A DNA stretch of 19,928 bases from assembly GCA_030604285.1 (NCBI GenBank), contig JAUVWD010000001.1:1-19928 (forward strand), read 5' to 3'. The position numbers and the translations under genes were made by a program. Under the pieces are notes generated by a model. It did no database searches. It was not told the DNA's origin and saw only the letters and a list, made by a program, of their open reading frames with translations. Positions 5,640 to 12,486 of this stretch are shown here, in pieces (position 1 is the first letter of the stretch; each line of letters opens with the position of its first letter). Source of the stretch: Chloroflexota bacterium. GTDB lineage: Bacteria; Chloroflexota; Dehalococcoidia; GIF9; AB-539-J10.

Positions 5640-8111
5640 TCAATTCCCCCTCGATGCCATCCCCACAGCCGCTGGACGGATCACAATCGTTTCCTCATCA
5701 CAATCCACAACTGCAATATCTCCAGGCAAGAACTCACCTCGGAGCAAAGCTTCAGAAAGCTGGTCCTCAACTGTATTTTGGATCACACGGCGTAGGGGAC
5801 GAGCTCCGAAGACAGGGTCATAACCTTTGCTGACCAACAAATCCTTAGCTGCATCAGTGACTTCCAGAGTGATATTCTTTTCCTTGAGAGGAATGGAGAC
5901 TTGATTAAGCATTAGGTCAACAATCTGACGGATATGTTCCTTAGTCAGAGCATGAAAGACGACTGTGGCGTCAATGCGATTAAGAAATTCAGGGCGGAAG
6001 GTTTTCTTCACTTCCCCAAGCACCTTCTCCTTCATCTTTTCATACTCCATTTGTTGCTTCCCTTTAGTATCGGTATGACTGGCAAAACCGATGCTCATCT
6101 CGCGCTTAATAAGCTCGGCACCAATATTACTGGTCATAGCTATAATGCTGTTGCGGAAATCAACACGGCGCCCCTTTGCATCAGTCAAATGACCATCATC
6201 GAATATCTGGAGCAAGATATTGAATACATCGTAATGCGCCTTCTCGATTTCGTCGAGGAGAATACATGAATAGGGTTTCCGCCTCACTGCCTCAGTTAGC
6301 TGGCCACCTTCCTCATAGCCAATGTACCCTGGCGGTGCTCCAACCAAGCGAGATACAGTGTGACGCTCCATAAACTCCGACATGTCGAGCCTGACCAAAG
6401 CATCTTCACTACCAAACATAAATTCTGCTAAGGCTTTCACCAGCTCCGTTTTACCTACACCGGTCGGGCCTAAGAATATGAAATTACCGATGGGGCGACC
6501 AGGATCTTTTAGGCCAGCTCGAGCTCTTCTGACCGCTTTAGCCACAATATTTATAGCCTCATCTTGCCCAATTATTCGACGATGCAAAGCCTCCTCCATT
6601 TGAAGAAGGCGACTAGTTTCGTCAGTCGTGAGTTGCACCACTGGAACCCCTGTCCACATGCTAACTACCACAGCAATGTCCTCTTGGGTGACTATTGGCT
6701 TCTCTTCTTCTTGCTCTACTGCTCGTTCCTGTTCCAGCTTGGTAACCTTATCCATCAACTGAAGTTCCCGGTCACGCAACTCGCTGGCATACTCATATTG
6801 TTGAGAGGCGATAGCCCCTTCCTTCTCCTTACGCAAGCTTTCCAAAGCTCGCCTTGCCTCAGCCAAGCCCATAGACGTGCTGCTATGCCTGATGCGCACA
6901 CGGGAACTAGCTTCGTCCACTAAATCAATGGCTTTATCAGGCAGAAAACGATCTGCTATATACCTAGCAGCCAAAGAAGCAGCCACCTGTAAAGCTTCAT
7001 CACTTATTGTAAGGCGATGGAATTCCTCATATCTATGCTTAATGCCTCGCAATATTTCCAAAGTCTCTTGTATAGTGGGCTCAGTTACCAAAACTGGCTG
7101 AAAACGTCTTTCCAAAGCTGGGTCTTTTTCTACGTGTTTGCGGTAGTCATCCAAAGTAGTAGCACCGATACATTGTATTTCACCACGCGACAGCGAAGGC
7201 TTTAAGATGTTAGCAGCATCAACAGCACCTTCAGCGGCCCCTGCACCTACGATGGTCTGCATTTCATCTATGAAGAGAATAATATTCCCGGCAGCCTTAT
7301 CCTCCTCGATCACTCTCTTCAGCCTCTCCTCGAATTCACCGCGATACTTTGTCCCAGCCACCAGAGCTCCTATATCCAAGGCGATTATCCGTTTCCCCTG
7401 CAGCACTTCAGGAACCTGTTCAGCCACAATATGTTGCGCTAGTCCTTCCACGATAGCCGTCTTGCCAATTCCTGGTTCCCCTATGAGCGCGGGGTTGTTC
7501 TTGGTGCGACGACTGAGTATCTGCGTCACTCGTTCAATTTCCTTCTTACGCCCGATAATAGGATCGAGCTTCTCCGACCGGGCTAGAGCAGTCAAATCCG
7601 TGCCCACTTGATCCAGAGTTGGCGTACGCGAAGTACTGTGGCTAAGAGCACGAGAACGGGCGCCATCTTGCTTAACAACTCGACTAGCCTCGTTGCGCAC
7701 CCGGTCTACAGTGATACCAAAACTCTCCAAAACCCCACATGCTACTCCTTCCCCCTCACGAAGTAAGCCAAGCAAAAGATGTTCCGTGCCTATGTAGCTC
7801 GAACTAAGATGGCGCGCCTCATCAACAGCAAGCTCGATTACTTTTTTGGCCCGAGGAGCAAGTCCCACCTCACCACTAATAGTCTGTTTCTCCCCTTTCC
7901 CAACGACAAACTCTACCGAGGCTCGCACCTTGTTCAGTGGGACACCCAAGTTGGTCAAAACTTTAGCCGCAACACCCGCGTCTACCCCGACCAATCCCAA
8001 TAATATGTGCTCAGTGTCAATATAACTGTGCCCTAACCGCTGCGCTTCTCCCTGGGCTACGGTCAGTACTTTGCGAGCTCTGTCCGAAAACCTCTCAAAT
8101 CCCGTAGGCAT
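5640..8111 (-). CDS. clpC: ATP-dependent Clp protease ATP-binding subunit ClpC
   Basis: Hexameric AAA+ unfoldase that feeds proteins to ClpP. The 823 residues contain two Clp N repeats (about 1-140), a first AAA module with Walker A GEPGIGKT (211-218) and FIDEMQTI, and a UVR-type coiled segment (about 420-456) that defines ClpC. The second AAA module has GPTGVGKT (548-555), ILLDEIEKAH and TSNIGAELI. A SIGF tripeptide-type loop after it is the likely ClpP contact. The open frame begins at a TTG (8123), but I chose the ATG at 8111: GGAG (8121-8118) sits six bases before it and the protein then begins MPTGFERFSDRARK. A strong promoter lies 40 bases upstream. No CtsR or CIRCE operator was seen. 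Confidence 0.96.
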   Translation of the reverse strand: MPTGFERFSDRARKVLTVAQGEAQRLGHSYIDTEHILLGLVGVDAGVAAKVLTNLGVPLNKVRASVEFVVGKGEKQTISGEVGLAPRAKKVIELAVDEARHLSSSYIGTEHLLLGLLREGEGVACGVLESFGITVDRVRNEASRVVKQDGARSRALSHSTSRTPTLDQVGTDLTALARSEKLDPIIGRKKEIERVTQILSRRTKNNPALIGEPGIGKTAIVEGLAQHIVAEQVPEVLQGKRIIALDIGALVAGTKYRGEFEERLKRVIEEDKAAGNIILFIDEMQTIVGAGAAEGAVDAANILKPSLSRGEIQCIGATTLDDYRKHVEKDPALERRFQPVLVTEPTIQETLEILRGIKHRYEEFHRLTISDEALQVAASLAARYIADRFLPDKAIDLVDEASSRVRIRHSSTSMGLAEARRALESLRKEKEGAIASQQYEYASELRDRELQLMDKVTKLEQERAVEQEEEKPIVTQEDIAVVVSMWTGVPVVQLTTDETSRLLQMEEALHRRIIGQDEAINIVAKAVRRARAGLKDPGRPIGNFIFLGPTGVGKTELVKALAEFMFGSEDALVRLDMSEFMERHTVSRLVGAPPGYIGYEEGGQLTEAVRRKPYSCILLDEIEKAHYDVFNILLQIFDDGHLTDAKGRRVDFRNSIIAMTSNIGAELIKREMSIGFASHTDTKGKQQMEYEKMKEKVLGEVKKTFRPEFLNRIDATVVFHALTKEHIRQIVDLMLNQVSIPLKEKNITLEVTDAAKDLLVSKGYDPVFGARPLRRVIQNTVEDQLSEALLRGEFLPGDIAVVDCDEETIVIRPAAVGMASRGN

Positions 8112-8151
8112 CCTGTGCTCCAATCTTCAGTGGATGTTCCCTGTAAGCAAG

Positions 8152-8180
8152 ATTATAAACGCACTTCCGCCTTTAGTCAA
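8152..8180 (-). promoter_or_regulatory. sigma70-type promoter of clpC
   Basis: On the minus strand TTGACT (8180-8175), a 17-base spacer and a perfect TATAAT (8157-8152). Transcription would begin near 8145, giving a leader of roughly 35 bases with the GGAG site. It is one of the best promoter matches in the window and suggests that clpC, and probably the genes after it, are transcribed independently of dnaJ. Confidence 0.75.
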
Positions 8181-8298
8181 CACCGCAGTCCTAGAAGCTT
8201 CAGGTGAGAATGTATCATATCTTTCTTCCTCAAATCCAACCACTTTTGCGCTTTGCTAAACTGGATGCTGTCAATTTCTGCCGGTCGGCGGTTGATAA

Positions 8299-8435
8299 AC
8301 GGTGAGAGAACCCGTGGAATCCGACTGAAATTAGCCATTGAAAGATTCCGGTAGCGTCATAGAGTGACGGGCTGAAACATAGTGCTCTTGAGAAGTCGCT
8401 CAGAGCGGTTGCTTACCTCAAAAGGACGTAAGCAA
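8299..8435. repeat. cluster of inverted repeats, possible structured RNA
   Basis: Five potential stems follow one another, written on the plus strand. ACGG (8299-8302) pairs with CCGT (8312-8315). GGAATC (8316-8321) pairs with GATTCC (8344-8349). CGTCA (8355-8359) pairs with TGACG (8365-8369). GCTCTTGAG (8384-8392) pairs with CTCAGAGC (8399-8406) with one bulged base. TTGCTTAC (8409-8416) pairs with GTAAGCAA (8428-8435). The stems hardly overlap, so they can all form together. No U-rich tract follows on either strand, so simple terminators are unlikely. I cannot match it to a known riboswitch or housekeeping RNA, and its orientation is undetermined. Confidence 0.4.
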
Positions 8436-8456
8436 AGATGCAGATTTAGATGACCT

Positions 8457-9116
8457 TCATTTCACTTTTATTTGAATCAGAATGTCTCCTGGCTGGCCAT
8501 CGGTTACCTGGCGGGCATTGGTCAGTTTGACCACGCTGCCAGTTCTCACTCCTGAGGGGATGCGCACTTCTAGTTTTTTCCCTTTTCTGGTTAATCTCTT
8601 CTTCGTTCCCTCCAAGGCCTGTTTTTCATTGATTGTAAGTTGGTAGCGGACATCTTGTCGCTGAGCTCTCTGAGCCTGAGCAAACAGCTCGTCAAGGTTG
8701 ATTCTGCCTCCTGGCCGACTCTGAGAGCTTCTTCGCCCCGGCGTACCGTAGATTTTGAAGGAGAAGCCTCTCCCCTTCAACGATTCACCGAAAATATCAT
8801 CGAGAAAGTCGTATCCAAGACCAGCTCCGCCAAAGTCCTTCATCAAATCTTCAAAGGTGGTCTTGGTGAAGGGGCTGCCAAAAATGTCGCCTACGTTGCC
8901 AACTGTGCCAAATTGGTCGTATTGGTTTCTTTTCTCTGGGTCACCCAGAACTCCGTAGGCTTCATTTATCTCCTTGAACTTCTCATTAGCCCACTTCTCA
9001 TTCCCCTGATTGCGATCCGGGTGATACTGCATAGCGAGCTTTCTATACGCCTTTTTGATCTTCTCTTGGGAAGCATTTCTAGGTAGTCCCAAGATCTTAT
9101 AGTAGTCTTTGTCCAT
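8457..9116 (-). CDS. short DnaJ-family (CbpA-like) co-chaperone
   Basis: Type II/III J-domain protein expected to stimulate the ATPase of DnaK. The 219 residues begin with a full J domain ([15 protein letters not shown]) with the HPD motif at 32-34, then a Gly/Phe-rich linker (about 70-140) and a single C-terminal substrate-binding-like beta domain (about 150-219, with [19 protein letters not shown]). It lacks the four-repeat cysteine zinc finger and the second beta domain of full DnaJ (about 370 residues), so it is about as short as a CbpA that ends after its first domain. The ATG at 9116 follows AGGAGG by five bases. It lies upstream of clpC in the same direction, 345 bases away, and is divergent from yggS. 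Confidence 0.88.
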   Translation of the reverse strand: MDKDYYKILGLPRNASQEKIKKAYRKLAMQYHPDRNQGNEKWANEKFKEINEAYGVLGDPEKRNQYDQFGTVGNVGDIFGSPFTKTTFEDLMKDFGGAGLGYDFLDDIFGESLKGRGFSFKIYGTPGRRSSQSRPGGRINLDELFAQAQRAQRQDVRYQLTINEKQALEGTKKRLTRKGKKLEVRIPSGVRTGSVVKLTNARQVTDGQPGDILIQIKVK

Positions 9117-9181
9117 CCTTGCCTCCTATATTAAGTATTGCTGATTTACGACTTATTTTCCAGTTTCGAGCTTAGTTTTTT

Positions 9182-9210
9182 TTGTAAAACGCGGAAGTCT
9201 GGATTATGCT
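9182..9210 (+). promoter_or_regulatory. probable promoter of yggS
   Basis: TTGTAA (9182-9187), a 17-base spacer and TATGCT (9205-9210). Predicted transcription starts near 9217, leaving an 80-base leader before the yggS ATG at 9298. It lies in the 181-base region between divergent dnaJ and yggS; I could not fix a clear promoter for dnaJ there. Confidence 0.45.
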
Positions 9211-9297
9211 ATTGAGTCCCAACAAGACATAGAGGTATGATTCTTCAGAAGGTATGCTCAAGGCAAATGTGAATTTCGGGGCTAGCGGTTCGTTAGG

Positions 9298-9951
9298 ATG
9301 ATTGAAGAGAATGTCAAGAGAATATTAGCTGAATTGCCATGCGAAGTTCAATTGGTAGCGGCAGCAAAAACAAGAACACCTGAAGAAGTCTTGGGGGTGG
9401 TTGAGGCAGGGGTGAAAATCATCGGAGAAAACTATGTCCAAGAAGCAAGAAGAGCCTATGAGGTGGTGGGAAACAAGGCGGAATGGCACTTCATTGGCAC
9501 CCTTCAGAAACACAATGTTAGGGGGAAAATGGTGGGAATGTTTGACATGATAGAGACTGTTGATTCTGCGGAAATAGCTGGCGAAATCAATAAGAGATGT
9601 GCTCAGATTGGTAAAGTAATGCCTGTATTGATCGAGGTGAATAGCGGCGGGGAGCCACAGAAATCAGGGGTATTTCCGGACGATGTTGAACCTTTGATAA
9701 GACAGATTTCCACTTTCAAGAATATTAAGGTGACGGGTCTCATGACCATGGGCCCACGGTTTGGGAACCCTGAAGATTCAAGGCCATATTTTGTGCAGAC
9801 AAGGAAGATATTCGAAAGGATTAGAGAACTTAATTTGCCCAATGTAGAGATGAAATATCTTTCCATGGGGATGACGAATTCTTATAGAGTCGCTATAGAG
9901 GAAGGCGCAAATATAGTCAGAATAGGAAGCAAGATATTCGGAGAGCGTTAG
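9298..9951 (+). CDS. yggS: YggS/PROSC family pyridoxal phosphate homeostasis protein
   Basis: Single-domain PLP-binding TIM-barrel protein that buffers cellular pyridoxal phosphate and affects amino acid balance; no enzymatic reaction is established for the family. The 217 residues show the PLP lysine in AAAKTRTPEE (Lys24), GENYVQEA, WHFIGTLQKHNVRGK, GLMTMGP, and the C-terminal phosphate-binding LSMGMTNSYRVAIEEG and VRIGSKIFGER. The length is slightly below the usual 225-235. The ribosome site is weak (TTAGG directly before ATG), but the N-terminus MIEENVKRILAEL is typical, so the start is likely right. Its codon choice is more AT-rich than the minus-strand genes around it. It ends three bases before the convergent metallo-beta-lactamase gene. 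Confidence 0.95.
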   Translation: MIEENVKRILAELPCEVQLVAAAKTRTPEEVLGVVEAGVKIIGENYVQEARRAYEVVGNKAEWHFIGTLQKHNVRGKMVGMFDMIETVDSAEIAGEINKRCAQIGKVMPVLIEVNSGGEPQKSGVFPDDVEPLIRQISTFKNIKVTGLMTMGPRFGNPEDSRPYFVQTRKIFERIRELNLPNVEMKYLSMGMTNSYRVAIEEGANIVRIGSKIFGER

Positions 9952-9954
9952 CAG

Positions 9955-10596
9955 CTACAGTTCGACTACCAGCCCTGCCCCACATTCCAAGGCTCGGTCT
10001 GGGTACAGGTCTCTAATTTCCCTCTTATATGCCGTGCAATGACATGGATAAATCAAGGATAAGCTTTCCAACGCCTTGAACTCACGGAATCCGTGAAATC
10101 CGCCAAGGATTCCATATATCTTTCCAAATTCTGAGGCAGCCTTTAGGATGTTCGCTACTCCTGGGTGAGAGCATCCGGTTATCACAGAAACTCCCTTATC
10201 AGTCTTCAGCGCCAAAGACTGCTCTATTCCCATAAGCTCGCCAGTTGAGAAGACATCTTCACAAATTTGAATGGCAGCCTTAACCGTGATTATCCTCCCG
10301 CCGAGACGCACCCTCCCAAATGAGCTTGGGAGGTAAAGTTCAGCCGTTTCATTTAGTTCGAGAATTCCAGAAAGCCCTCCAGCGTGGTCTCCATGTGCGT
10401 GTGAGATCACTATTATGCCTATATCCTTTGGGTCTATATTCAGTTCTTTCATATTATGTAGCAATGTAGGGCTATCGCCGCCTGCATCGAACAGAACAGA
10501 TGGCATATTTTCAGCTTCTATGAAACAAGAAAATCCGTAGCCTCTCCATAACCCCTCCCTCTTCACCTCATCGTCATAAACAACTGTGAGTTTCAT
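9955..10596 (-). CDS. metallo-beta-lactamase-fold hydrolase, COG1237 type
   Basis: A 213-residue metal hydrolase with the signature HAHGDHAGG (His66, His68, Asp70, His71). Further ligands or pocket residues are GCSHPG (His144), GGFHGF (His168) and a CHC motif at 185-187. This order matches the group annotated as 7,8-dihydropterin-6-methyl-4-aminobenzene-phosphate synthase-like proteins (COG1237), related to an archaeal methanopterin enzyme; the actual substrate in bacteria is unknown. It has no signal peptide, so it is cytoplasmic. A GAAGG site lies seven bases before the ATG. Its tail abuts yggS. Upstream of its start lie two copies of GGCCAATGG (10665-10673 and 10689-10697). The fold is certain; the product name is only by analogy. 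Confidence 0.87.
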   Translation of the reverse strand: MKLTVVYDDEVKREGLWRGYGFSCFIEAENMPSVLFDAGGDSPTLLHNMKELNIDPKDIGIIVISHAHGDHAGGLSGILELNETAELYLPSSFGRVRLGGRIITVKAAIQICEDVFSTGELMGIEQSLALKTDKGVSVITGCSHPGVANILKAASEFGKIYGILGGFHGFREFKALESLSLIYPCHCTAYKREIRDLYPDRALECGAGLVVEL

Positions 10597-10664
10597 TTTC
10601 TGGCCTTCAAAGGTTATTTCTGCACCCCAAGTAGAAAGCTCCCGCCAAACATGTGCATGGCAGT

Positions 10665-10697
10665 GGCCAATGGAGGCAGGAAATCTAAGGCCAATGG
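10665..10697. repeat. pair of 9-base direct repeats upstream of the metallo-beta-lactamase gene
   Basis: GGCCAATGG occurs at 10665-10673 and again at 10689-10697, with starts 24 bases apart, in the 191-base gap between the lipoprotein and hydrolase genes. It could be a binding site, but nothing else supports this. Confidence 0.3.
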
Positions 10698-10787
10698 TTG
10701 TTCAGACACCCTCGACATTTCCTACCTAAGAAAGTCCGTTTTCTGATTTCTTAAAGCTGTCATCAATAGAATCTCGCCCGAGAGGCT

Positions 10788-11177
10788 TTAATGGCCATTT
10801 GAACGTAAATGACAGCTGTTTCCACTTTTTGACGTTGTTTCGCAGACTTTGCATACTAGCGCAGTTGATTTCCTCCCTTCATTAGATTCAACATTTGCCT
10901 CGAGACCATATTCGCCCCGTTCACCGTACGTTGACATGTTATTGCTCCGCTCCTCAATTGATCTAGTCTCGAATCCAGCTTTGTCAGCAAGCGTTACTGA
11001 GAATTTCTCCTCGGTCCAGAGAGATTGCTGTGAATAATTCAAAATGGTGTCGCTGGCTTCCGCTTCTGTTATTCCCTCGAGGTCGCCTGTCGTTGGTGGC
11101 ATAGCCCCTGGCTGAGCGCACCCAAGCAGAATGAATACTGGGGATATGATCAGAGGGATGAAATAACACCCTCTCAC
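10788..11177 (-). CDS. putative small lipoprotein of unknown function
   Basis: A 129-residue frame starting with GTG at 11177. The first 20 residues form a lipoprotein signal peptide: charged start MRGCYF, a hydrophobic core (IPLIISPVFI) and the lipobox LLGC with Cys20, so the mature protein would be lipid-anchored on the outer face of the membrane. The rest is polar (TGDLEGITEAEASDTIL, then NYSQQSLWTEEKFSVTLADK), without known motifs. The ribosome site is poor (AGGCAGG). The last 25 residues look less natural than the rest. A different frame opening at 10854 continues to a stop at 10726 with more ordinary composition (KKWKQLSFTFKWPLKPLG), so the end may be frameshifted. I do not recognise the family. 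Confidence 0.5.
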   Translation of the reverse strand: MRGCYFIPLIISPVFILLGCAQPGAMPPTTGDLEGITEAEASDTILNYSQQSLWTEEKFSVTLADKAGFETRSIEERSNNMSTYGERGEYGLEANVESNEGRKSTALVCKVCETTSKSGNSCHLRSNGH

Positions 11178-11353
11178 CTATGCCTGCCTTACTCAGGGTC
11201 GAGTTAAACACACCGCCTACTGTATCAAAATACTGGATGTGCAGTTAGATTCGGGGCAAGATTGAAGCATCACCCCGGGTCGTATTCGCATCGTCAGGTC
11301 TATAGGCTAGGGGATCGACTGAAGAGTCGTAGATTTGAGTCATAGCCATGCAC

Positions 11354-11384
11354 TTAGCAAGGGGACCGAAAGATTTGGTATAAT
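11354..11384 (+). promoter_or_regulatory. extended -10 promoter of tRNA-Ala
   Basis: TGGTATAAT (11376-11384) is a complete extended -10 element, with a weak TTAGCA (11354-11359) at 19 bases. Transcription would start about five bases before the tRNA at 11397. Confidence 0.7.
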
Positions 11385-11396
11385 AGCCGGACGCTT

Positions 11397-11472
<76 letters not shown>

Positions 11473-11587
11473 GAGATACAAAAAGAGGCCTTTTGGACCA
11501 GTGTTACCCCGAGATTAGGAGAACACAGCACGGGTCTAGTCCCAATGGTCAGATTTGCTCGAGTACACCAACACAGCACAGTCTTCG

Positions 11588-11625
11588 CCAGCTTGTTGAT
11601 GGTTTCCTATTAAACGGCAAGCTGG
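11588..11625. repeat. inverted repeat between tRNA-Ala and rimI
   Basis: CCAGCTTG (11588-11595) pairs with CAAGCTGG (11618-11625), with an inner GTTT/AAAC stem in the loop. It lies 80 bases after the convergent rimI stop and 115 bases after the tRNA. It may end one or both transcripts, but neither strand has a U-rich tract after it. The rest of 11473-11704 holds no gene I can support. Confidence 0.4.
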
Positions 11626-11704
11626 AGTGAACTGCTTCTTCTCAAAGAAAACTTGGGGGACTGTCTGAGATGGCCCACCTTGGATGAAAACGGGTTAACC
11701 GAAC

Positions 11705-12355
11705 CTACCAACTACTATAGAACTTATGGGTCCATTTTTTGCTATGGGCCTGCTTCAGTCGCTGAAGATTTGATTGGAAAGAAGCCAAAGCGATGGTATT
11801 TACTTCCATAAGCACCGCGTCTTCACCGTCATCTGAGTAGTAAGCACGGCGTATTCCTACCTCTCGGAAGCCATATTTTTTGTACAGCGCCTGTGCTCCC
11901 TTGTTAGAGACCCGTGCCTCTAAGGCTATTATGCTGGCACTTAGCTTTGCGGCTAATTCGATCACTGAGATAAGCAACCTTTCTCCTATCCCTTGACCGC
12001 GATACTCATCTCTTGTGGCAATACTAACAAGATGTGCCTCTTTCAGTATTACCCTTAGGCCAGCAAAGCCAACGACATAGTCTTCATCAGCGTCGTACTC
12101 TTTCTCGCCAGGAGAGGGCTTACGACTGAGAAACTGCTTAACGGACCCCAGTTTTCTCTTAAGGGTGTTACCAGCGTCTTGTGTTTTAGCTCGTTCTTGC
12201 GCACAGGCTACTATATAGTAAGCTAGTGGATTGCCCAGTTCCTGGGTGTAAGACATATAGGAGAAAGAGGACCAGTTGCTTGGGAAAGCTTCACGGTCTA
12301 TCTCAGCTACCTGGGCAATGTCTTTCTGCTTCATAGGGCGAATGATGCAGACCAT
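11705..12355 (-). CDS. rimI: GNAT acetyltransferase, RimI-like (ribosomal protein S18 alanine N-acetyltransferase)
   Basis: Acetyl-CoA-dependent N-acetyltransferase; RimI acetylates the N-terminal alanine of ribosomal protein S18. The 216 residues begin with IIRPMKQKDIAQVAEIDREAF, followed by the acetyl-CoA loop EYRGQGIG (about 117-124), then ALEARVSNKGAQALYKKYGF and RRAYYSDDGEDAVLMEV, typical of RimI. It is longer than usual RimI (about 150). There is a charged insert at about residues 52-92, between the strand ending YYIVA and the strand VVGFAGL, and a basic tail of about 25 residues. The ATG at 12355 follows GGAG closely. It is divergent from pyrD with 131 bases between starts. RimI is the likely name; another substrate is possible because of the insert. 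Confidence 0.82.
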   Translation of the reverse strand: MVCIIRPMKQKDIAQVAEIDREAFPSNWSSFSYMSYTQELGNPLAYYIVACAQERAKTQDAGNTLKRKLGSVKQFLSRKPSPGEKEYDADEDYVVGFAGLRVILKEAHLVSIATRDEYRGQGIGERLLISVIELAAKLSASIIALEARVSNKGAQALYKKYGFREVGIRRAYYSDDGEDAVLMEVNTIALASFQSNLQRLKQAHSKKWTHKFYSSW

Positions 12356-12454
12356 AGCTCCTACACCGCATTCTATTGCCTGTTAAATTTTAGCATATCT
12401 CAAGTTTTGTAAAAGACTATTGAAAGGCTGGCGCTGCTTATTTGCAACCCATCT

Positions 12455-12463
12455 TGCTATAAT
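12455..12463 (+). promoter_or_regulatory. extended -10 promoter of pyrD
   Basis: TGCTATAAT (12455-12463) is a perfect extended -10 element in the rimI/pyrD divergent region, placing the transcript start near 12470. No good -35 is present at 17 bases, as is common with extended -10 promoters. Confidence 0.55.
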
Positions 12464-12486
12464 GGTAAGAGCAATGATTATAGTGA

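Larger units (their letters stand above)
8124..8456. other. intergenic region between dnaJ and clpC
   Basis: This 333-base stretch holds the clpC promoter (8152-8180) at its right end in minus-strand reading and a cluster of inverted repeats (8299-8435) next to the dnaJ stop. I found no convincing open frame: minus-strand reading between about 8360 and 8240 is open but lacks a start with a ribosome site. The hairpin cluster is listed separately. Confidence 0.6.

Noticed and set aside
11588..11625. Hairpin as a Rho-independent terminator for tRNA-Ala or rimI
   Set aside because: No run of U follows on either strand; recorded as an inverted repeat only. The same applies to the repeat at 17653-17691.
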